NCBI GenBank assembly: GCA_020073305.1 | Contig: JAIQFK010000012.1 | Span: forward strand, 1 to 64,000 | From: Terriglobia bacterium | GTDB taxonomy: Bacteria > Acidobacteriota > Terriglobia > Bryobacterales > Bryobacteraceae | Direction: 5' to 3' | Length of the DNA: 64,000 nt | Shown: positions 8,229-16,869 of the stretch, piece after piece | Numbering within the stretch: position 1 is the stretch's first letter | How the letters are laid out: each line of letters starts with the position of its first letter | The notes under the pieces: model-generated | What the model saw: only the letters and a program-made list of their open reading frames with translations | Told to the model about the DNA's origin: nothing | Databases searched by the model: none | Made by a program: the position numbers and the translations under genes

Positions 8229-9593
8229 ATGCGACGCTCTATCCTCTTAACCGCCTTGGCCTGCCTGGCCGTCTTGTCCGGTCTGCACCTCCGCGGGGCC
8301 GACGCCACGAACCAAGCGAAACTCATTGTCTTGGATCCAGGCCATTTCCACGCCAGCCTCATTCAGGAAGACATGTACCCATCGCTCGCCAAGCAGGTGT
8401 CGGTGTATGCGCCGCTCGGCCCAGACTTGCTGGACTATCTCCAGCGGATCGAACGATTCAATACCCGTAAGGAAAAACCGACTTCATGGGAAATCGAGGT
8501 GCACGCGGGTCCGGATTTCTTCGCGCGCATGCTGCGGGAGCGCCCGGGAAACTTGGTCATCATCTCCGGCCGCAACCGGCCTAAGATCGATCGCATTTTG
8601 GCTTCGGCGGAAGCAGGGCTGAACGTCCTGGCCGACAAGCCATGGATCATCAGCTCCGCCGATCTGCCGAAGGTGGAACGCGCGCTGGATGAGGCTCAGG
8701 CAAAACACCTGGTCGCGTACGACATCATGACCGAACGCTATGAGATCGCTTCCATTCTGCAGCGGGAGTTGGTGGACGATGCGAACGTGTTCGGCAAACT
8801 CATTGCAGGGACCGACAGCGAGCCGGGCATATCAGCGAAGAGCGTGCATCACTTGATGAAAGTGGTGGCAGGGGCGCCGCTGCGGCGGCCCGCGTGGTTC
8901 TTCGACGTTGCGGAAACCGGCGAGGGCTTGGCGGACGTTGGTACTCACGTGGTCGACCTGGTGCAGTGGACGGCGTTTCCGGACAAGATGGACTACCGGA
9001 CCGATGTGCACGTTCTCAGCGGCCGGCACTGGCCGACCATCATCTCCCAAGCGGATTTCCAGCGCGTCACGGGCGAGCCGGAGTTTCCGCGGTTCCTGGC
9101 CGGCCGTGTCAAGGACGGCAAGTTCGAATACTACTGCAACAATTCCGTTCACTACACGGTGCGCGGAGTTCATGTGAAGCTCGACATCCTGTGGAATTGG
9201 CAAGCGCCGGAAGGAACGGGCGACACTTATGAGGCCGCGTTTCGCGGGACAAAGGCGCGCGTCGAGATACGGCAAGGGAAGGCCGAGGGGTACGTTCCAG
9301 AGGTCTATGTTGTGCCGGACTCCGCTCAGTTGCAAGCTGAGGTGTTCGCGGCTCTCAAACGAAAAGTGGACGCGCTAAAGGGGGTTTACCCGGGCGTGGC
9401 GATGGCGGAATCGGGCGGCGAAGCGCGCGTTGTGATTCCGAAGCATCTTCGCAGCGATCGGGAGCATTTTGCTGACGTCACGAACAAATTTTTCGAGTAC
9501 TTGAATTCGCCACAAACTGTGCCTGAGTGGGAGAAGACGAACATGCTCGTAAAGTATTACGTGACCACCAGAGGGGTGGAGGCGGCGCGGTGA
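8229..9593 (+). CDS. Exported Gfo/Idh-like putative oxidoreductase (PF16490-type C-terminus)
   Basis: A 454-residue protein. ATG at 8229 gives a clear signal peptide (MRRSILLTALACLAVLSG); the GTG 51 bases upstream would not. The mature protein starts with a Rossmann-like strand, KLIVLDPGHFHASL, then has YAPLGPDLLDYL, VIISGRNRPKID, a NVLADKP stretch equivalent to the EKP motif of Gfo/Idh enzymes, and YDIMTERYE. This order matches a family annotated as putative oxidoreductase with an Oxidoreduct_C domain. Members are predicted NAD(P)-dependent sugar oxidoreductases, but substrates are unproven and the dinucleotide loop is unusual. It is the first of five such exported oxidoreductases between 8 and 19 kb. 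Confidence 0.75.
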   Translation: MRRSILLTALACLAVLSGLHLRGADATNQAKLIVLDPGHFHASLIQEDMYPSLAKQVSVYAPLGPDLLDYLQRIERFNTRKEKPTSWEIEVHAGPDFFARMLRERPGNLVIISGRNRPKIDRILASAEAGLNVLADKPWIISSADLPKVERALDEAQAKHLVAYDIMTERYEIASILQRELVDDANVFGKLIAGTDSEPGISAKSVHHLMKVVAGAPLRRPAWFFDVAETGEGLADVGTHVVDLVQWTAFPDKMDYRTDVHVLSGRHWPTIISQADFQRVTGEPEFPRFLAGRVKDGKFEYYCNNSVHYTVRGVHVKLDILWNWQAPEGTGDTYEAAFRGTKARVEIRQGKAEGYVPEVYVVPDSAQLQAEVFAALKRKVDALKGVYPGVAMAESGGEARVVIPKHLRSDREHFADVTNKFFEYLNSPQTVPEWEKTNMLVKYYVTTRGVEAAR

Positions 9594-9967
9594 ATAATTA
9601 GGTTGCGAATTCACGAATGGCGCGACCCCGTTTGTGTCGAATTTAACGCGATCGCTGAGGCCGGCCGCCTGGGCGTTCTCGCGAGCCCGGGCTACGCTGG
9701 GCGCACAGGGTTCGAATCCGAAGGCCCGCGCCTTTGGGAAGGCTTTGGCAAGGCCCCTGGTAAACGCCGCTCACGGCAGTTGGCGGAGAATCACCGCCGA
9801 CTCAGCCACAATGCCATAAGGTCGGCACTCCGATAATTAACGGCATCTCGGCACGATGGCGCGGTTCGGTCGCGCCCTGGTTGCTGAGACTGCGGCTTGA
9901 GTTGCGAAACTCGGTCGGGCGCGCCTGGCATTGCGCGGCCATCTCCTCGGGGCGTACACTGCATGCC
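9594..9967. other. Intergenic gap before the second oxidoreductase
   Basis: No gene is supported here. A GGTTCGAATCC string at about 9710 resembles a tRNA T-arm, but it lacks a stem and the rest of a tRNA. A TACACT hexamer (9955-9960) ends seven bases before the next ATG and is a candidate -10 box for a leaderless message. Confidence 0.5.
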
Positions 9968-11266
9968 ATGAACCGACGATACTTTTTGGGTTCCGCGATC
10001 GTTGCAGGTGCGGCGCTTCGCTCCAGCGCGCTCGCCAGCGCCAACGACACGGTTCGCGTGGCGTGCGTGGGCGTGCGCGACCGCGGCCTCGACCACCTGA
10101 AGGCCTATAGCCAGATGACCAACGTCGAAGTTGCCGCCATCTGCGACATCGATGAGTCGGTGCTCAACGCGCAGGTGGCTGCCGTCGAGAAGGCCAAGGG
10201 TAAGCGCCCCGCGGCCTTCACCGATCTGCGCAAACTGCTGGAAGACAAGTCCATCGATGCCATCTCCATCGCCACACCCAATCACCACCATACCCTCCAA
10301 ACCATTTGGGCTTGCCAGGCGGGCAAGGATGTCTACGTCGAGAAGCCCTGCTCGCACGATATGTTTGAAGCCCGGCAGATTGTCGCCGCCGCCGAGAAGT
10401 ACAACCGCATCGTGGCGCATGGCAGCCAGCAACGTTCCGGCATCGGGCGCGAAGTCGTCAAGCAACTCCGCGAAGGTCTGATCGGCGATGTGTACATGGC
10501 CCGCGGTATGTGCTACAAGCAGCGCGATACCATCGGTCACAAGCCAGAGGAGCCGGTGCCAGCCGGCGTGCACTACGACCTGTGGCTGGGTCCGGCGCCG
10601 CAGCACGCCTTCACGCAGAACCGTTTTCACTACAACTGGCACTGGTTCTGGGACTACGGCAACGGCGATCTGGGCAACCAGGGCACTCACCAGGTAGATA
10701 TGGCGCGCTGGGGACTGGGTGTGAAATATCCCACTAAAGTCAGCGCTACCGGCGGGCATTTCATGTTCGACGACGACCAGGAGACGCCCAACACGCTGAG
10801 CGCCAGCTTTGAATTCGGCTATGGCGGCGCCAAGAAAATGATGACCTTTGAAGTCCGCCACTGGATCACCAATCATGAAGCCGGCATCGAGGAACCCAGC
10901 CCCCAAAACGTCGGTGTCATTTTCTACGGGTCCAAGGGTTACATGGCAGTTTGGAGCGAGGACTCCGGCAAATACCAGACCTGGCTTGGGCGCGAGCAAA
11001 CGTCCGGACCTTCCGGCACCGACCTGGGCAATAACTGGGCCAATTTCATCGACGTCGTGCGCAGTCGCAGGCAGGCGGACCTATACGCGCCCATCGACGA
11101 AGGCGCCATCTCGACCACGCTGGTGCACCTTGCGAACATCTCGTATCGCCTGGGCCGTACCTTGCACTTCGACGCCGCTAGTTACTCCTGCGTGGGCGAT
11201 GCGGAAGCTAACCGCATGTTCAGGCGCAATTACCGCAAGCCATTCGTGGTGCCCGACAAGGTCTAA
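9968..11266 (+). CDS. Tat-exported Gfo/Idh/MocA-family oxidoreductase
   Basis: A 432-residue protein starting MNRRYFLGSAIVAG, a twin-arginine signal. ATG at 9968 is chosen because it opens this signal. The Rossmann domain starts VRVACVGVRDRGLDHL and has AICDIDES after the second strand; AISIATPNHHH and VEKPCSHDMFEA are the classic Gfo/Idh motifs, with Lys of EKP expected at the active site. The C-terminal domain contains HWFWDYGNGDLGNQGTHQ, where His/Asp residues bind substrate in this family. These enzymes oxidise or reduce sugars and cyclitols with NAD(P). The substrate is not readable from the sequence. It is followed 173 bases later by another family member on the same strand. Confidence 0.88.
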   Translation: MNRRYFLGSAIVAGAALRSSALASANDTVRVACVGVRDRGLDHLKAYSQMTNVEVAAICDIDESVLNAQVAAVEKAKGKRPAAFTDLRKLLEDKSIDAISIATPNHHHTLQTIWACQAGKDVYVEKPCSHDMFEARQIVAAAEKYNRIVAHGSQQRSGIGREVVKQLREGLIGDVYMARGMCYKQRDTIGHKPEEPVPAGVHYDLWLGPAPQHAFTQNRFHYNWHWFWDYGNGDLGNQGTHQVDMARWGLGVKYPTKVSATGGHFMFDDDQETPNTLSASFEFGYGGAKKMMTFEVRHWITNHEAGIEEPSPQNVGVIFYGSKGYMAVWSEDSGKYQTWLGREQTSGPSGTDLGNNWANFIDVVRSRRQADLYAPIDEGAISTTLVHLANISYRLGRTLHFDAASYSCVGDAEANRMFRRNYRKPFVVPDKV

Positions 11267-11439
11267 AGGACCCACCATGCCCCTCGGATGCCGTGATCGC
11301 CACTCTTCAGTACTTCGAGATCAAAGACACCTGGATCGGCTCTAGAGCTTGCTACGCCATAAAGCGCTGGCTGATGATTGTTGTGATCCGCCCGGGGCGA
11401 GCATTGCGCTGACCCCGGCCGGGAACAATGGGAGCCCAA

Positions 11440-12747
11440 ATGGAAAGACTCACAACGAGACGCAATCTTCTGAGGACGGCTGCGGGAGGTTCCGCGCTTC
11501 TGCTGGCACGAAACGCAACGAGCCGGCCGCGAGGAGCGAACGACAGAATTAATACCGGCGTTGTCGGCCTCGGGGGCCGCGGCACTTACTTGCTTAGCTT
11601 GGCGCTTCATCGAGCCGACGAGCGCAGCGATGTTCAAGTCGTTGCGCTGTGCGATGTCTACCAGAAGCGCTTGAATGCCGCCCGGGAACGGGCACACGCT
11701 CGTGGCCACGAACCAAAGCTATATGCACTGCACCAGGAACTGCTCGATCACAAGGATCTGGACGCTGTGATTATCGCGACGCCTGACCATTGGCACGCTC
11801 CTGTCACCTTGATGGCCATGGAGCACGGGCTCGATGTCTACTGCGAGAAGCCCATGACACATACTGTCGAGGAGGCGAGACAGGTCGCGCGCAAATCTCG
11901 CGAGCTGAACCGGGTCGTGCAGATCGGCGTTCAGGGAACCTCGTGGACGCGTTGGCACAAAGTGCGGGAGATCGTGCAATCCGGCCTGTTGGGCAAGGTC
12001 GTCGCCGCCCAGGGCACTTACAGCCGCAATGATCCACGCGGTGACTGGAATTGGCCCATCGATGCCGGCGCTGGACCAAATGCCAAAGGCGAACTTCACA
12101 TCGATTGGAAGCAGTGGCTCGGGTTAGCTCCCGAGCGCGCGTTTGATGCCGACCGTTTCTTCCGCTTTCGCAAATATTGGGACTACTCCGGCGGCATTGC
12201 TACAGATCTTCATTACCACATCGTCGCGCCGTTCCATGTCGCTTTGGAGAACGAGCACCCGACTCGCATCTCGGGCATGGGTGGGCTCTACGTCTACAAT
12301 GACGGCCGAGAAGTTCCCGACACGTTTCTCAACTCGGCCGACTATCCAGGCAAGTACAACATCACCGTCGTCTCGTCCCAAGTCAACGAGATTGGTCCGC
12401 CAATGGTCCTAAGAGGCACGGAGGCCACCTTACACTTAGGCGATGAGTGGGAAGGCCCGCAAGGACGGGACATTGATTATGCCCGCATCGTTCCGGACAC
12501 GCCTTTCAAGAAGGACTTCATGAAAAAAACCGGCAAAGATGAAATCATCGTCACGGGTGTGGGAAACGAAGGCGACCAGAAGCACATGGATAACTTCATG
12601 GACTGTATCCGGTCGCGCCAGCAACCGAATTGTCACGCCGATATGGGTTATAAGGTCATGACGCACATTGACCTGGCCGTCCGGTCCTATCGCGAAGGCA
12701 AGATGTATCATTTTGACGCCAAAGACGAGCGAGCATTCGCTGGGTAG
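11440..12747 (+). CDS. Tat-exported Gfo/Idh/MocA-family oxidoreductase
   Basis: A 435-residue protein. ATG at 11440 is preferred over the in-frame ATG at 11428 because GGGAG (11430-11434) lies five bases upstream of it. The Tat signal is RLTTRRNLLRTAAGG. Dinucleotide-binding residues are in TGVVGLGGRGTYLL, with CDVYQKR, IIATPDHWHA and CEKPMTHTVEEA following. KYWDYSGGIATDLHYH in the C-terminal domain is the usual substrate-binding helix. It is about 30-40 per cent like the family member at 16711 by eye (TPDHWHA, EKPMTH, YWDYSGG are shared). It converges with the hypothetical gene to its right, whose stop is two bases away. Confidence 0.88.
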   Translation: MERLTTRRNLLRTAAGGSALLLARNATSRPRGANDRINTGVVGLGGRGTYLLSLALHRADERSDVQVVALCDVYQKRLNAARERAHARGHEPKLYALHQELLDHKDLDAVIIATPDHWHAPVTLMAMEHGLDVYCEKPMTHTVEEARQVARKSRELNRVVQIGVQGTSWTRWHKVREIVQSGLLGKVVAAQGTYSRNDPRGDWNWPIDAGAGPNAKGELHIDWKQWLGLAPERAFDADRFFRFRKYWDYSGGIATDLHYHIVAPFHVALENEHPTRISGMGGLYVYNDGREVPDTFLNSADYPGKYNITVVSSQVNEIGPPMVLRGTEATLHLGDEWEGPQGRDIDYARIVPDTPFKKDFMKKTGKDEIIVTGVGNEGDQKHMDNFMDCIRSRQQPNCHADMGYKVMTHIDLAVRSYREGKMYHFDAKDERAFAG

Positions 12748-12749
12748 AT

Positions 12750-13481
12750 TCACGCCTCCGCCAAGGCCTCGACCCGTCCGCTTTCGAGCACCATCAGGAT
12801 TTTCTTGAAGCCGCCGGGCATGGGCAGATTGGAATAGGCGCGTCGATACGTCTTGATATCAGCGATCCAGTGGTCGCTGACCAGAATAAGCCACCGCTCG
12901 CTGCCTGACATCTTCGGGTTGCGTTTTTCCACCTTCGCGGCGATTTCGTCATGCAACGACCGCATGGCATTCACAAGGACACCGGGCTTCGGGTCGCTAC
13001 TGAAGACAAATCCGACCACCTTTGCAGTCCAGCGCAGATCACCGTTCAGAATGCGAAAACGGACCCGGTTGCCGAGGACCGTCTTCTTTTCTTCGATCTC
13101 TTCCGCACCGCTCTTGAGGTACGCCAGGAGCATTTCCGTCAGCGCGGCAAGCAGGTTCTTCGGCTCTATTATCGGTGCACCCAGGGTCAGGATCACCGTC
13201 TTGCCATCCGGCACATGCGCGCGCAACGCATGTTCGAGATCTCGCAAGACTCTGCGCGCTACCGCGTCATCGCGCAGACGAGCCTTTGCGGCGGGGCGCT
13301 TGCGGTCTGTATATTGCGGCGCAATGACGGCGATATCGACGGCCATCTGCCGTCCGGCAACGGTCACACAAGCGTCTGGCGGGTCTTCGCCTCTTTGCCA
13401 GATTGCCGAAAAATGTCTGGCAACGGCCTCGATAGCGAACCGCTCCGCCTTCCCCAATTCCTCCATGCCACTCATATTCAC
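12750..13481 (-). CDS. Hypothetical protein, 243 aa
   Basis: I do not recognise a family. The frame runs from GTG at 13481 (or ATG at 13475) to just beyond the stop of the convergent oxidoreductase gene. Residues 30-70 contain VTVAGRQMAVDIAVIAPQY, which looks like a nuclease-type beta strand pair, and the C-terminus has RWLILVSDHWIADIKTYRR. No signal peptide, membrane segment or catalytic motif is evident, so the product is probably cytoplasmic. An overlapping plus-strand frame exists over the whole region, but the codon pattern and composition favour this strand. Confidence 0.55.
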   Translation of the reverse strand: MNMSGMEELGKAERFAIEAVARHFSAIWQRGEDPPDACVTVAGRQMAVDIAVIAPQYTDRKRPAAKARLRDDAVARRVLRDLEHALRAHVPDGKTVILTLGAPIIEPKNLLAALTEMLLAYLKSGAEEIEEKKTVLGNRVRFRILNGDLRWTAKVVGFVFSSDPKPGVLVNAMRSLHDEIAAKVEKRNPKMSGSERWLILVSDHWIADIKTYRRAYSNLPMPGGFKKILMVLESGRVEALAEA

Positions 13482-13613
13482 CGAGGATAGCGCCGTTCAC
13501 CGTGACCCGCGGACCGAGCGATCTGCAACCGGAGTGTTGAGACCGAAAAGTGAAGCTTATCGAACCTCAGAAACGCCCCCCAGGGGGTCCGCGATGCGTA
13601 CCCTGAAGGGAGC

Positions 13614-13619
13614 TATAAT
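13614..13619 (+). promoter_or_regulatory. Candidate -10 box (TATAAT) for the receiver gene
   Basis: A perfect TATAAT lies 31 bases upstream of the ATG at 13651. No good -35 hexamer is visible at the 17-base spacing, so the assignment rests on the -10 match and location. Confidence 0.35.
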
Positions 13620-13650
13620 CGGTTGCATCACGAGTAGCGCCCGCCAAGCA

Positions 13651-14091
13651 ATGCAACCCATCTCAGTAGTACTCGCGGACGATCATCCCGTTTTGCGCGA
13701 GGGTCTGGTCTCACTCTGCGGGGCGTGGCCAGAGCTGCGCATCGTCGGGCAATGTTCCGACGGCCTTGCAGCCGTCGAAATGGTTAAGGCGCTCGCGCCC
13801 AATTTTGCCATCATCGACCTGCAGCTGCCCAAGCTGCACGGGCTGGAGGTGATCCAGAAATTGCGGGAGGCGAACAGCCCCTCAAAACTGGTGATCCTCA
13901 CGATCAGCCACGACGAAAAGATGGTGCAATGGGCGCTACGCGCTGGCGCTGATGGTTACTTGGTCAAAGACGGTCCGGCGAGCCAGCTGTTGGACGCCAT
14001 CAGCCACATCCAGGCCGGCGGAGTCTACGTCTCGCCATTGCTGCGGATGACGCGGGATGGCTACCCGCATAATGGTTTTGTGGGACGATAA
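13651..14091 (+). CDS. Stand-alone response-regulator receiver protein
   Basis: A 146-residue protein. It is a NarL/FixJ-type receiver domain: acidic pair in VVLADDHPVLREG (about residues 6-18), phosphoacceptor Asp in FAIIDLQLPKLHG (near residue 55), Thr in LVILTIS and Lys in GYLVKDGP. In NarL-type regulators a LuxR helix-turn-helix follows GGVYVSP; here the protein instead ends after GGVYVSPLLRMTRDGYPHNG and only 55 bases remain before the next gene. The output domain is therefore absent. ATG at 13651 is chosen because upstream in-frame codons read antisense to another gene. No histidine kinase gene is adjacent. Confidence 0.8.
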   Translation: MQPISVVLADDHPVLREGLVSLCGAWPELRIVGQCSDGLAAVEMVKALAPNFAIIDLQLPKLHGLEVIQKLREANSPSKLVILTISHDEKMVQWALRAGADGYLVKDGPASQLLDAISHIQAGGVYVSPLLRMTRDGYPHNGFVGR

Positions 14092-14146
14092 AGTCGAAAT
14101 CGGGAATTCCGGTTAACATGGAGTCCCGGCCCAACGAGGAGAATCC

Positions 14147-14860
14147 ATGGGAAGACTGATGGCCCTGATCTGCGCGACGGCACTCATCGCCGTGCCCGCG
14201 CTCACGCGAGACAATGACAGGGAAGAAAAGCGGCTGGAGAACAGCGGGCTGGTGCTGAAGGAAATCCTTGACATCCCGGACGACATTCCCGCGGACCTGC
14301 TCAACAAGGCCGAATGCGTGGCTATCTTCCCTTCGGTGCTAAAGGTCGCCATCGGCATCGGCGGGAGCTACGGCCGTGGGGTGATGACCTGCCGCACCGG
14401 CGAGCACTACACCGGCCACTGGAGCGCACCCTCGATGATGGCCCTCGAGGGCGCCAACATCGGCCTGCAATTGGGCGGGACCGCGACTGATTTTGTCCTG
14501 ATGGTGATGAACCCCCGTGGGGCCGACGCTATCCTTTCCAGCAAGGTCAAGTTGGGCGGGGACGCTTCAGCAGCGGCCGGCCCCATAGGGCGGACGGCCC
14601 AGGCCGATACGGACGTTACGATGCGCTCGGAAATTCTGACCTACTCTCGGGCCAGAGGCTTGTTTTTGGGCGTGTCGCTGGAAGGCTCGACACTCCGGCC
14701 CAACCCCTCGGCCAACCGGCATCTCTATGGCCGGGACGTCAGCGCTAAGGATATCATCCGCGGAGGTAAGGTAGGCGTGCCCGCAGCGGGGCGGCACTTG
14801 GTCTCGCTGCTCAACCAGAAATCGCCAAAGAACCTCTCCGACCCGAAATCTCTTAAGTAA
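14147..14860 (+). CDS. Exported YSC84/SYLF-domain lipid-binding protein
   Basis: A 237-residue protein with a signal peptide (MALICATALIAVPALT) and a SYLF domain. Diagnostic stretches are IPADLLNKAECVAIFPSVLK, IGIGGSYGRGVMTCR, GANIGLQLGGTATDFVLMVM, SSKVKLGGDASAAAGPIGR and ILTYSRARGLFLGVSLEGS. SYLF proteins bind phosphoinositides in eukaryotes. Bacterial members are secreted or periplasmic and of unknown role. GAGGAG lies just upstream of the ATG. The leftward frame that overlaps it is treated as antisense. Confidence 0.85.
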   Translation: MGRLMALICATALIAVPALTRDNDREEKRLENSGLVLKEILDIPDDIPADLLNKAECVAIFPSVLKVAIGIGGSYGRGVMTCRTGEHYTGHWSAPSMMALEGANIGLQLGGTATDFVLMVMNPRGADAILSSKVKLGGDASAAAGPIGRTAQADTDVTMRSEILTYSRARGLFLGVSLEGSTLRPNPSANRHLYGRDVSAKDIIRGGKVGVPAAGRHLVSLLNQKSPKNLSDPKSLK

Positions 14861-14925
14861 GTCTCGGACCGGCGTCCCTCTTGCTTTCAGAACCATGTCG
14901 GCACTGGCTCCTTCTTGATCTTCAT

Positions 14926-15385
14926 GATTGCCCTCATCGGTCACGGTAATTTTGCACGACTGGCGGAACGGCATCGGCCAGTAGCTATTTCGAGCACGCC
15001 CGAAGGAGCTGTCGCGTATGGGCAGAGAATCGAGATCTCTCTCGTATCCATGACCCACGCCAAAGAAATCTCCCAACGGAACGTCGACACTGGGCGTCTT
15101 TTTCCCGTCATAATAAACCCGCAACCGGACGAGCCGAGGCCAGGCGTACTCGTTGTCGGCCACGGTAATCCAGATGTGATTCACCACGCCCGGTCCGTGG
15201 AGGTCGGCCATGACGAGCGTCTCGCCCGGCATGAGGCGCTTGCTGTCGTCGTTACTGCCCACAAAGCGGTTGTTGCTGGACACTCGATGGGCGGAGAAGG
15301 TCTTCAGGCGGGGAAGGTCAAAAAGACTGAACGGAGCCGCGTCTGGAGCTTGTGCCCCTCCGCAAGTTACAAATCCAGTCAGCAA
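14926..15385 (-). pseudogene. Truncated DUF2961-family protein
   Basis: Only the first 150 or so residues of a DUF2961 protein remain: FDLPRLKTFSAHRVSSNNR, GETLVMADLHGPGVVNHIWI, VPLGDFFGVGHGYERD and YWPMPFRQSCKITVTDEG. DUF2961 proteins are carbohydrate-active enzymes of about 350-400 residues with a double jelly-roll. Similarity stops near 14926 and the frame then reads antisense into the SYLF gene until 14567. The catalytic second half is lost, so this is probably inactive. The start (TTG at 15385) follows an in-frame TGA closely, so the signal peptide may also be damaged. It lies on the same strand as, and behind, the oxidoreductase at 16711. Confidence 0.65.
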
Positions 15386-15523
15386 CCAATAAGTTCAACC
15401 CAGGCGCCTTGCCGCGCCTGATAATCTCCTTAACTTCGTCACGAGACGTTACCCCTCCATGGCCCAGCCGCATAGCGGACGATCTCCAGGCGCTTGCCTG
15501 CGAGCGCCGTTTGACCATGGCAA

Positions 15524-16711
15524 CTACGCTTCCACTCTTCTCGCGGCTGCGTTCCACTTGAGCCTCCGCCCCTGGCGGAGCGCGTCCACGGCCATCGACA
15601 GTACCACTGCGGTTTGCTGGCCGTTCTCCACGGTGGTATTCGGATCCTTGCGTGAGCCAACGCACTCCAGAAAATTGCGGATGTGAGCGCGTGTGGCGGG
15701 TCCGAAACTGCCCGGCCGCCGCGATTCAACCGCGGGTTTCATATCGATTGCGTCGCTCTGCGGGTAAAGCGCATAGGACTCGCGTCCCATGTCCAGCCGC
15801 GCCTGCGATCCGTGAAACTGCTTCATCTGGTCGTTGTTAGCCGCGTAGTGCATGGCCTTGTAGCCCAGCGTGAACACGGCCAGATAATTTTCCGGGTACT
15901 CGACCGCCATCGAGGTGGTCTCTGGCACCTCCGCGCCCGCCAGATTGACGCGCCCGCCCGCGCAGGTGACTGCCAGCGGATACGTCGAATTCATGAACCA
16001 ATGAATGGCGTCGATCACGTGCGCTGCTTGCCCCACCATCAGCCCGCCCGAGTAATCCCAGTAGTAGTACCAGTTAAAAAAGCGCATCGGGTCCAGATCG
16101 CGTTTGGGCGCCGGCCCGAGCCACTGGTTCCAATCCAGCTTGCCTTCGAGCGGCTTTTGCTGGAGCGATTTTTGATTGTTCAGCCACCAGGAATTTACCA
16201 GCCGCACTTCGCCCACGCGGTCCATCAACTGCTTGCCTTCCTGAAACAGGTCGAAGCTGCGCCGCTGCATGCCCACCTGCACCACGCGTTTGGTGCGGCG
16301 CACGGCGTCGATCACGCGGAAGCCATCGGCGATCTCGTGCGTCATGGGCTTCTCCACGTATACGTCTTTGCCGGCCTCCACGGCGTCGATCACCATCTGC
16401 GCGTGCCAGTGGTCCGGCGTGGCGATGACGACTACGTGGATGGACGGGTCTTCGAGTACCCGCTGGTAGTTGTCATAGGCTTGGGCGCCGGTCGACGCGG
16501 CCTTCAGACCTCTTTGCAGGTTGGGCTCGTAGACGTCGCAAACCGCCGCCATCTCCACGCCGATCTCTTTGAAATTTTCGGTGAGAAACCGGCCGCGGCC
16601 GCCGCTGCCGATGATGGCGCCGCGCACCCGCTCGTTGGCGCCGGCGATCTGCGTCGCGGAAAGCGCGCTGGAAAGAAGAAAAGTTCTGCGCTGCATGCCC
16701 AAGCTTTGCAT
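15524..16711 (-). CDS. Tat-exported Gfo/Idh/MocA-family oxidoreductase
   Basis: A 395-residue protein with a twin-arginine signal, MQRRTFLLSSALSAT. Rossmann glycine motif RGAIIGSGGRGRFL, then AVCDVYEP, VVIATPDHWHAQMV and VYVEKPMTHEIADG; C-terminal YYYWDYSGGLMVGQAAHVID. Two starts compete: ATG at 16711 and ATG at 16696 (in-frame, directly before the RR). The first is kept because a TACACT hexamer ends six bases upstream of it, the arrangement expected of a leaderless transcript. Predicted NAD(P)-dependent sugar oxidoreductase acting in the periplasm; the substrate is unknown. The DUF2961 remnant follows it on the same strand. Confidence 0.87.
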   Translation of the reverse strand: MQSLGMQRRTFLLSSALSATQIAGANERVRGAIIGSGGRGRFLTENFKEIGVEMAAVCDVYEPNLQRGLKAASTGAQAYDNYQRVLEDPSIHVVVIATPDHWHAQMVIDAVEAGKDVYVEKPMTHEIADGFRVIDAVRRTKRVVQVGMQRRSFDLFQEGKQLMDRVGEVRLVNSWWLNNQKSLQQKPLEGKLDWNQWLGPAPKRDLDPMRFFNWYYYWDYSGGLMVGQAAHVIDAIHWFMNSTYPLAVTCAGGRVNLAGAEVPETTSMAVEYPENYLAVFTLGYKAMHYAANNDQMKQFHGSQARLDMGRESYALYPQSDAIDMKPAVESRRPGSFGPATRAHIRNFLECVGSRKDPNTTVENGQQTAVVLSMAVDALRQGRRLKWNAAARRVEA

Positions 16712-16717
16712 TCACAG

Positions 16718-16723
16718 AGTGTA
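16718..16723 (-). promoter_or_regulatory. Candidate leaderless -10 box (TACACT)
   Basis: On the minus strand TACACT ends six bases before the ATG at 16711. This distance would place transcription start at or within one base of the start codon. Confidence 0.35.
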
Positions 16724-16857
16724 ACAAGCCAGTCGCCACCCGAACTGTGCCGGCGCCACCGGCCCGCTGTCCGCCGCGCCGCTTATCAAGGATCTAGCGT
16801 TTTATCGCCAGCAAATGCAGGCTTTCACGGCCTGTAGCTGCGTGCAACGTACGCTGC

Positions 16858-16863
16858 TACAAT
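16858..16863 (+). promoter_or_regulatory. Candidate leaderless -10 box (TACAAT)
   Basis: TACAAT ends six bases before the ATG at 16870, the same spacing as at 16711 and 18964. No ribosome binding site is visible between them. Confidence 0.4.
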
Positions 16864-16869
16864 CCGGAC

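Noticed and set aside
9705-9725. tRNA-like T-arm string GGTTCGAATCC
   Set aside because: The bases around it do not form a five-base T stem, and no acceptor, D or anticodon arm fits.
9791-10999. 402-residue open frame on the minus strand
   Set aside because: Antisense to the Gfo/Idh oxidoreductase with a Tat signal and EKP motif.
12853-13593. N-terminal extension of the receiver gene
   Set aside because: This open stretch is antisense to the hypothetical gene at 12750-13481, and the receiver fold starts only at 13651.
15683-16837. 384-residue open frame on the plus strand
   Set aside because: Antisense to the oxidoreductase at 15524-16711; histidine/valine-rich shadow translation.
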